Positions 14,687 to 19,469 of a stretch of 19,469 bases of DNA are shown piece after piece. The stretch is from contig DAOUYU010000007.1 of assembly GCA_030673995.1 (NCBI GenBank), positions 1-19,469 of the forward strand, written 5' to 3'. Both the position numbers and the translations under genes were made by a program. The notes under the pieces are model-generated. The model worked only from the letters and a program-made list of their open reading frames with translations, did not search any database and had not been told where the DNA came from. Positions within the stretch are counted from its first letter, which is position 1. Each line of letters begins with the position of its first letter. The DNA is from Candidatus Aminicenantota bacterium (GTDB taxonomy: Bacteria > Acidobacteriota > Aminicenantia > Aminicenantales > Aminicenantaceae).

Positions 14687-15775
14687 ATGAAAACGTTCTG
14701 GCGCGTTTTTCTGATCCTTCTTGGTATAGCTTTTTTAATATTTGTATTCCCATATATCAAAGATGTTCTCATCCTGGTCATTATTGCCTGGCTTCTTTCG
14801 GTCCTCCTCAATCCTCTGGTTAATTTTCTTGAACACAAAGACCTCAGGCGTTCCTGGGCGATCCTTATTGTCATGGTTCTAATCATTGCTATTGTCGGCT
14901 TCTCATTCAGCTTAATCATACCGGGTATTATTCGTGCTGTAGAATCCTTGACATCCAACCTGCAATCTGGCGTTATTTCTGAGTTCAGCGTCAAGATCGA
15001 AGCTTTCTTTGAAAAGAATTTCAATAATGCTGAACTGGCAAGAAATGTGACCGAAAAATTCAATGAGATCGGTGTCAAATTACTCGGAAGTTTAGGAACT
15101 TTTTTTAAGAGCGTAGGCTCATTCCTCTCATCAATGGTTATTATTCCCTTCATAACTTTTTTCCTCATTAAAGATGGAAGACGTTTTAACAGGGCTTTTA
15201 TTTCCAAAGTTCCAAACAAATACTTCGAGCTTTCCTTAAATATTCTTCATAAAGTCGGAAACCAAACCAGTAAATATATTCAAGGTCAGGCCATCGATGC
15301 TCTGATTGTCGGAATGCTTTCGGTTCTCGGTCTTTTTATCATTAACCTTGTATTCCATAATCCCATCCCCTATTTTATTTTCATTGGAATGTTGGCCGGG
15401 ATAGCCAATCTAATACCCTACATAGGACCAGTAGTGGGTGCTGTTCCAGCTCTGGTTTTAGCCATATTCAGCAATCCCCCAAACCTGGGGATGGTTCTAT
15501 TGTGGATTGTCATCGTTTTTATAATCGTACAGGCCATTGACAATGCTTTTATTTCACCGATGGTGGTATCAAAGAGCGTTAATATGCATCCCTTAACAGT
15601 GGTTGTGGTCGTCATTATCGGCGGAAACATAGCTGGTCTGATAGGGATGCTTTTCGCAGTCCCATTTACAGGAATTATCAAAGTTTCGTCTTCTCAAGTT
15701 ATTTGGGGATTAAAAAACTACAGGTTAGATTTTTCTCCCAGACCTGAAGAGACATTTCCAGTAAAATCAGGTTGA
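14687..15775 (+). CDS. AI-2E family (UPF0118) membrane transporter
   Basis: This 362-residue multi-pass membrane protein has paired hydrophobic helices at the N-terminus (about 3-42 and 57-80), an amphipathic loop (about 85-140) and further helices at about 145-162, 205-224, 228-262, 267-290 and 303-335. The family motif PYIGPVVGAVPA lies at 244-255 and DALIVGMLSVLG at 204-215. Proteins of this family have been linked to AI-2 export or to Na+(Li+)/H+ antiport; the substrate cannot be told here. The open frame begins at 14639 inside the CNB gene, but ATG 14687 (MKTFWRVF...) gives the normal N-terminus. No Shine-Dalgarno is visible. It is 28 bases after the CNB gene and 16 before the MBL gene, so all three are probably one transcript. 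Confidence 0.9.
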   Translation: MKTFWRVFLILLGIAFLIFVFPYIKDVLILVIIAWLLSVLLNPLVNFLEHKDLRRSWAILIVMVLIIAIVGFSFSLIIPGIIRAVESLTSNLQSGVISEFSVKIEAFFEKNFNNAELARNVTEKFNEIGVKLLGSLGTFFKSVGSFLSSMVIIPFITFFLIKDGRRFNRAFISKVPNKYFELSLNILHKVGNQTSKYIQGQAIDALIVGMLSVLGLFIINLVFHNPIPYFIFIGMLAGIANLIPYIGPVVGAVPALVLAIFSNPPNLGMVLLWIVIVFIIVQAIDNAFISPMVVSKSVNMHPLTVVVVVIIGGNIAGLIGMLFAVPFTGIIKVSSSQVIWGLKNYRLDFSPRPEETFPVKSG

Positions 15776-15791
15776 AAAGAGAATCAATAAT

Positions 15792-16610
15792 ATGAAGCTT
15801 GAATTTTGGGGAGTAAGAGGAACAACTCCTGTCTCCGGAAAAGACAAAAATAAATACGGAGGCTATACCCTCTGCACCAGTGTGTTCACTTCTGAAGGAG
15901 AATGGCTCATTATCGACGCAGGAACAGGCATAAAAAAGCTCGGGGATAGTCTACTCAAGCAAGGAGGAGAAGAACCGCTGAATCTCCATATCCTTCTCAC
16001 ACATTTTCATCTTGACCATATCATAGGTATTCCTTTTTTTACTCCGCTCTATTCTCCAAAAGTAACTTTAAGCTTTTATGCAACATGTAGTCCTGAGGAA
16101 ACCGAAAAGTACTTAAGCGGCCTGATGACCGGCAGATATTTCCCTCTTGATTTCAATAAAACACCTTCCAAAAAAACATATAATAAAATTCCTGAAGAAG
16201 ACTTCCATATCGGAAAAACTCGTATATCTCACTGCCCCCTTCCTCATCCCCAGGGTAATGTAGGATTCAAGATCCAGGAGGACAATAAACACATCGTTTA
16301 CGCCACGGATACAGAACATCCAGAAAAGGGATTAGATAAAAGACTTGTCTCTTTTGCTCAGGAAGCCGATATCCTTATCTATGATGCGATGTATACCCCG
16401 GAAGAGTATGAATCCGGCAGACAAGGATGGGGACACAGCACCTGGCTTGAAGGAACAAAAATAGCCAGAGAAGCAAGAGTTCGCGATCTCTATCTTTCTC
16501 ATTTTAATCCCGACCATTCTGATGAGCAGATTGATAAAATTATTGCTCTGGCTTGCGAAAAATTCCCTCAAACACAGGGAGCCAGAGAGGAAGTCAAGCC
16601 GGTTATATAA
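15792..16610 (+). CDS. MBL-fold metallohydrolase, possibly a phosphodiesterase
   Basis: This 272-residue cytoplasmic protein belongs to the metallo-beta-lactamase superfamily. The five-motif metal site is complete: H71, H73, D75 and H76 (THFHLDHIIG), H152 (LPHPQG), D173 (YATDTEH), then H215 (GWGHST) and H237 (LSHFNPDH). The N-terminus (MKLEFWGVRGTTPVSG) resembles the PhnP/RNase Z-like branch, whose members often cut phosphodiesters, including cyclic ones. There is no RNA-binding beta-CASP domain. Its place at the end of the CNB-permease cluster opposite an adenylate cyclase raises the possibility that it hydrolyses cAMP, but nothing in the sequence proves the substrate. An AAGAGA precedes ATG 15792 as a weak ribosome site. 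It converges with the RHH gene, with 31 bases between stops. Confidence 0.88.
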   Translation: MKLEFWGVRGTTPVSGKDKNKYGGYTLCTSVFTSEGEWLIIDAGTGIKKLGDSLLKQGGEEPLNLHILLTHFHLDHIIGIPFFTPLYSPKVTLSFYATCSPEETEKYLSGLMTGRYFPLDFNKTPSKKTYNKIPEEDFHIGKTRISHCPLPHPQGNVGFKIQEDNKHIVYATDTEHPEKGLDKRLVSFAQEADILIYDAMYTPEEYESGRQGWGHSTWLEGTKIAREARVRDLYLSHFNPDHSDEQIDKIIALACEKFPQTQGAREEVKPVI

Positions 16611-16641
16611 GAAGCTTTAAAAGCGTAGATTTACCCTTTTA

Positions 16642-16968
16642 TTATTTCTTTGTTTTCTTTTTTTTCTTTTTATCTTCAGCAAGCATGAATTCCACAGCTT
16701 TCCTTGTTTCAAAATAAATCTTTGATAATATTCTGTGCATTTCATCTCTTTCAATTTTATCCTGAATATAATTTTTTGACAGTTTGGAAATTTCTTGAGA
16801 TGTTATACCTACTTTATAATCTGGATAAACGGAAGCTACTCCAGACAAAATCGAGTAACATATTTCAGCTCTAATTACTTCAGAAAAACTCATATCATAT
16901 TTGTCTACTAGATGTTTGATATAATCCTCCAGCCAATCTGGAAGAAGAACCTGATATCTTTTAAGCAC
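16642..16968 (-). CDS. Small ribbon-helix-helix-like DNA-binding protein
   Basis: This 108-residue protein begins at GTG 16968, which is fixed by an AAGGAGG Shine-Dalgarno (16974-16980) 5 bases upstream. Residues 1-40 fit the ribbon-helix-helix pattern: a short strand (KRYQVLLP), a first helix (DWLEDYIKHLVDKY) and a second helix after S27 (SFSEVIRAEICYSIL), so a dimeric DNA-binding regulator or antitoxin-like protein is likely. The rest (41-108) is helical and ends in a run of lysines (DKKKKKKTKK). No toxin gene accompanies it, and the convergent neighbour is the MBL gene. Its targets are unknown; it might regulate itself through the AT-rich leader. The RHH call is by pattern only. Confidence 0.7.
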   Translation of the reverse strand: MLKRYQVLLPDWLEDYIKHLVDKYDMSFSEVIRAEICYSILSGVASVYPDYKVGITSQEISKLSKNYIQDKIERDEMHRILSKIYFETRKAVEFMLAEDKKKKKKTKK

Positions 16969-17273
16969 TTATTCCTCCTTGAAAACCTGATATAATAGCA
17001 GATACTTCAAAAAAAACAAGAAAAATTTATTCTTGACAATAATTCAAACTAATAAAATTATACAGCTGCCAGAATTAGACTTATTCTTTTTCTCATTTTA
17101 TGTCCCTCCTCATTTTACAAATTTGACAAAAAAGTATCACCTGGCTTGAGAAGATTCAACAAGAATTATTGAATGCAGATTTGTTTCTATGTCACGTCAC
17201 AAAAAATGCCTAAACCTGATTAATTATGGATGCGGATGTATAAAGCAAAATGAGGATTTTCCAGAGGAAAAAA
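16969..17273. other. AT-rich leader/intergenic region between the RHH gene and tRNA-Arg
   Basis: These 305 bases hold the ribosome site of the RHH gene, a possible micro-ORF (17058-17096, -), and a TTGACA at 17033-17038 (+) without a convincing -10. Beyond these I see nothing. After the tRNA CCA end, on the - strand, comes TTTTTTCC with a very small TTCC/GGAA stem, a weak candidate for its 3' terminator. Confidence 0.4.
17058..17096 (-). CDS. Possible 12-residue leader peptide with strong ribosome site
   Basis: On the - strand an AGGAGGG (17104-17110) lies 7 bases before ATG 17096, which opens a 12-codon frame (MRKRISLILAAV, stop at 17058). The ribosome site is as strong as any in the window. 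The peptide is basic then hydrophobic, like the start of a signal peptide. It ends 89 bases before the RHH start codon, so it could be a leader peptide of that gene or the surviving head of a decayed exported-protein gene. Chance occurrence cannot be excluded. Confidence 0.25.
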   Translation of the reverse strand: MRKRISLILAAV

Positions 17274-17351
17274 TGGCGCGCCTGGCAGGATTCGAACCTA
17301 CGACCTAGGGATTAGGAATCCCTCGCTCTATCCATGCTGAGCTACAGGCGC
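17274..17351 (-). tRNA. tRNA-Arg (anticodon CCT), CCA encoded
   Basis: Read on the - strand, the cloverleaf is complete. The acceptor is GCGCCTG/CAGGCGC (7 bp). The D stem is GCTC/GAGC. The anticodon stem is AGGGA/TCCCT with loop TTCCTAA, placing CCT at positions 34-36. A 5-base variable loop is followed by T stem GTAGG/CCTGC with loop TTCGAAT, discriminator G and an encoded CCA. It reads the AGG codon. All stems pair, with one T-G wobble in the T stem, and the length is 78 with CCA. A 255-bp mobile element ends 29 bases upstream of its 5' end. Confidence 0.95.
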
Positions 17352-17691
17352 ACTCCGAGACGAGCTTTTTACTCATTTAGCCTGAATTATTCATAAAAAC
17401 TGCCGACACTATATTCTATTTACAGTGATATGAGCTCTTTATGTTGTTTTTCTCATAACCAAGATTCAGACTTTCTTCCATGTTCTCAATTTCATTATAA
17501 GTCGGCATTTTTTACCCTACGGGCGAGCCGATCTCACCGCATCGGCTTCGTTGCAGCCCATTCGCAGTAGTTCACTACAGCTTCATGGGCTGCGGCCTCG
17601 CCGCTACAGCAATCTCGACTCGTGAATTATCCAGGTTAGAACTATAGCTTAAAGTTCTCTGCTTTTCAATTGAGAGTTTGCTTACTATAAA
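17352..17691. other. Intergenic region almost filled by a mobile element
   Basis: These 340 bases separate the tRNA-Arg 5' end from the stop of the radical SAM/RecD2 gene. The element at 17381-17635 with its TTAG duplications takes up most of it. The remaining 29 bases next to the tRNA and 52 bases next to the helicase stop hold no recognisable site. Confidence 0.5.
17381..17635. mobile_element. 255-bp non-coding element (MITE-like) with inverted ends and TTAG target duplication
   Basis: The ends CCTGAATTATTCA (17381-17393) and TGAATTATCCAGG (17623-17635) are inverted copies with 11 of 13 matches. TTAG stands directly outside both (17377-17380 and 17636-17639), as expected of a 4-bp target duplication. 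The left half is AT-rich; the right half is GC-rich and strongly palindromic: AGCCGAT/ATCGGCT (17526-17532 with 17541-17547), GCAGCCCAT/ATGGGCTGC (17553-17561 with 17585-17593) enclosing GTAG/CTAC, and an outer GGCGAG/CTCGCC (17522-17527 with 17597-17602). There is no coding frame, so it would need a transposase elsewhere. Ends starting with CC and short duplications occur in IS1380-like and other families; I do not assign it. Confidence 0.8.
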
Positions 17692-19469
17692 TTACTTTTG
17701 ATCACGGCTAATTTTTATGAGTTTTTCTTTTACAAGACAATTCCTTTTAACCGGTTTATCGTTCTTTATGGCGATATAGAGCGCTTTGTAGGAGCCAACA
17801 ATAACGCTCAATTTCCTAGCGCGGGTAAGGGCTGTGTAAAATAAATTTCTTTGAAGCATGATGTAATGCTGGGTCAAAAGAGGCATAACCACTGCCTGGT
17901 ACTCACTGCCCTGCGATTTATGAACCGAGACAGCATAAGCAATCGTGATATCATCCATCTCATCCCTTTCATAGACCAGCGTTCTTCCGTAAAATTCCAC
18001 ACCCACTCTGTAGCTGTTCCTATCAACATAGGCGACCATCCCGATATCTCCGTTAAAGACTTCTTTCTCATAATTGTTCCTGACCTGCATCACTTTATCG
18101 TGTTCTCTTATCTCGCGGTTCCCGAATTTAAGCCCCTCTTGATTAGGATTGAGCCTTTGCTGTAACTCTTTATTCAAATTATCGACTCCGACAAGACCCC
18201 TGTACATGGGGCTTATAACCTGGATCTGGGGGGAAAGTGGCTGCAGACTAAGCTTCTCAGGAATGCGGGAGGTGCAAAGGTTCATTATTGTCTTGAAAAC
18301 CTTCTGTTCATCGTCCTGACGAATAAAATAAAAATCAGCGTTTTTCTCACCCTTGGGAGGATATATCAAGGAATCTCCCCGGTTTATACGATGGGCATTA
18401 ACCACGATAAGGCTGTCCTTTTCCTGACGAAAGATTTCATCCAGCCTCACAACTTCCACTCTTTGCGATTCAATGAAATCATGAAGCAGATTCCCCGGCC
18501 CGACAGAGGGTAACTGGTCTTTATCTCCGACCAGAATAAGACGCATCCAGGATGGGACTGCCTTTATCAAATAATACATGAGGGGCAGGTCCACCATGGA
18601 AAATTCATCGATGATTAAAGCATCACCGGAAAGGGGACAATTCTCACCGCGTCTGAAGGTTCCGAGTTTTGGATTATATTCTAATATCCGATGAATCGTC
18701 TTTGCCTCACGATGTGTGGTTTCAGACAACCTCTTCGCTGCCCTTCCAGTTGGGGCTGCCAGAAGCACGTCTTTCCCCCACTTATGGAAAATACCAACAA
18801 CAGCTTTGATAATGGTTGTTTTTCCTGTTCCAGGTCCTCCGGTTATAACCAATATTTTCTTTTGAAAACACTCCTTCACGGCAAGCTTCTGCTTTGAGGA
18901 AAATTGAAGGGACAATTCCTCCTCCTCATCTGAGACGGCTTGATCCAGGTTAAAATCGGGAGTGAGAAAAGGAAAAGCCCCCAATCTATGAATAGTCTGG
19001 ACGACTTGCTCCTGAGCTTTATGGAAGAATGGGAGGTAAACGGCTTTATCCGAATCAAAATCTTCGATAACGACTGCCTTCTGTTTCTTAAGCTCTTCTA
19101 TGGTTTGCTTTATTTTTTCTTTTTCGACTTCCAGTTCCTTCATGCAATTTTGTTCCAAGTCCTTCTGAAAGGAAAAAACATGCCCCTGTTCCGTAAGTTT
19201 CTCATATAATTCTGTGCCGGGGAAAGGAGTAAACTTGTTAAAATGAGCATAATCCAGTTTCATGTCAATCGTAAAACGCACAGTTTTTTCGAGACTTTCC
19301 CATGTCTCACCCGGGGTTCCAACAATAAAATCTCCTCTTACCTCAAGCCCTGCTTCTTTCGTCAGACAAATAGCCCTTTTGTTTATTTCAACTGTGTTTC
19401 CTTTCTTTAGTAGTTTGAGCATTCTGTCATCTCCAGATTCAAACCCATATAAAACTTGCCAGCAACCAG
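17692..19469 (-). CDS. Radical SAM C-terminal half fused in frame to RecD2-like helicase (5' end outside window)
   Basis: One open frame of 592 residues runs from the window edge to TAA 17692. The first 95 or so residues are the C-terminal half of a radical SAM enzyme of the B12-binding type: GFESGDDRMLKLLKKG, then AGLEVRGDFIVGTPGET and FTPFPGTELYEKL. The sequence then passes without a stop into the C-terminal two-thirds of a RecD2/TraA superfamily 1 helicase. This shows Walker A GGPGTGKTT (codons near 18823-18849), Walker B IIDEFSMVD, motif III GDKDQLPSVGPGNLL, an SH3-like segment, motif V AVSVHKSQGSEYQ and motif VI NLFYTALTRAR. The join lies near 19180-19200, at LTEQGHVF. The RecD2 N-terminal OB/helix-hairpin-helix part is absent. 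ATG 19422 is not the true start, since coding similarity continues to the edge. The two activities have no known link, so this may be a real fusion or an assembly join. Confidence 0.85.
   Translation of the reverse strand, partial: GCWQVLYGFESGDDRMLKLLKKGNTVEINKRAICLTKEAGLEVRGDFIVGTPGETWESLEKTVRFTIDMKLDYAHFNKFTPFPGTELYEKLTEQGHVFSFQKDLEQNCMKELEVEKEKIKQTIEELKKQKAVVIEDFDSDKAVYLPFFHKAQEQVVQTIHRLGAFPFLTPDFNLDQAVSDEEEELSLQFSSKQKLAVKECFQKKILVITGGPGTGKTTIIKAVVGIFHKWGKDVLLAAPTGRAAKRLSETTHREAKTIHRILEYNPKLGTFRRGENCPLSGDALIIDEFSMVDLPLMYYLIKAVPSWMRLILVGDKDQLPSVGPGNLLHDFIESQRVEVVRLDEIFRQEKDSLIVVNAHRINRGDSLIYPPKGEKNADFYFIRQDDEQKVFKTIMNLCTSRIPEKLSLQPLSPQIQVISPMYRGLVGVDNLNKELQQRLNPNQEGLKFGNREIREHDKVMQVRNNYEKEVFNGDIGMVAYVDRNSYRVGVEFYGRTLVYERDEMDDITIAYAVSVHKSQGSEYQAVVMPLLTQHYIMLQRNLFYTALTRARKLSVIVGSYKALYIAIKNDKPVKRNCLVKEKLIKISRDQK

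Noticed and set aside
16642..16968. A toxin-antitoxin pair based on the RHH-like protein.
   Set aside because: No toxin-like gene lies next to it on either side; the neighbours are an MBL enzyme and a tRNA.
17033..17061. A perfect TTGACA on the + strand as a promoter.
   Set aside because: At 16-18 bases spacing the -10 candidates match at most about half of TATAAT, and no + strand gene follows.

Overview
The window is an AT-rich, gene-dense bacterial chromosome segment. It suggests a Gram-negative (outer-membrane) anaerobe: there is a 2-oxoacid:ferredoxin oxidoreductase, a bacterial 2[4Fe-4S] ferredoxin and HypF (NiFe-hydrogenase maturation), together with an outer-membrane beta-barrel protein with a signal peptide. 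There is no ribosomal RNA or other firm marker, so the phylum cannot be fixed; an uncultured, Aminicenantes- or Acidobacteria-like lineage is a guess only. Several genes lack a visible Shine-Dalgarno (fabH, the barrel gene, queH, the M50 protease, the AI-2E permease), while others have a strong one (beta and gamma oxidoreductase subunits, ferredoxin, the GTG-started ribbon-helix-helix gene).

Layout. Positions 1-1413 (+) hold the 3' part of a ketoacid:ferredoxin oxidoreductase operon (alpha C-terminus, beta, gamma). fabH (1443-2438, -) is divergent from an outer-membrane FadL-like protein and a secreted M14 carboxypeptidase (2527-5213, +). The two directions appear to share one palindromic -35 hexamer. 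A membrane-anchored coiled-coil protein, queH and hypF follow on the + strand (5348-9284). On the - strand come an M50/site-2 protease, a ferredoxin and a TPR membrane protein (9768-11795).

Positions 12332-16610 look like a signalling neighbourhood. An FHA-GAF-class III adenylate cyclase (-) is divergent from a stand-alone cyclic-nucleotide-binding protein (+), which is followed by an AI-2E-type permease and an MBL-fold hydrolase. A small RHH regulator (-), tRNA-Arg(CCT) (-) and a 5'-truncated, in-frame radical SAM/RecD2-helicase chimera (-) close the window.

Repeats. A 255-bp non-coding element (17381-17635) has 13-bp inverted ends, a TTAG duplication on both sides and a GC-rich multi-hairpin core; it lies 29 bp upstream of the tRNA gene. 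Copies of its two ends also lie at both edges of the 483-bp hypF/M50 intergenic region. A separate triple-hairpin REP-like unit lies at 12094-12226. No CRISPR array, rRNA or intact transposase gene was seen.

The observations most worth following up are the radical SAM-RecD2 fusion (real fusion or assembly chimera), the terminal-inverted-repeat element family, the shared -35 divergent promoter, and the candidate cAMP synthesis/receptor/hydrolase cluster.
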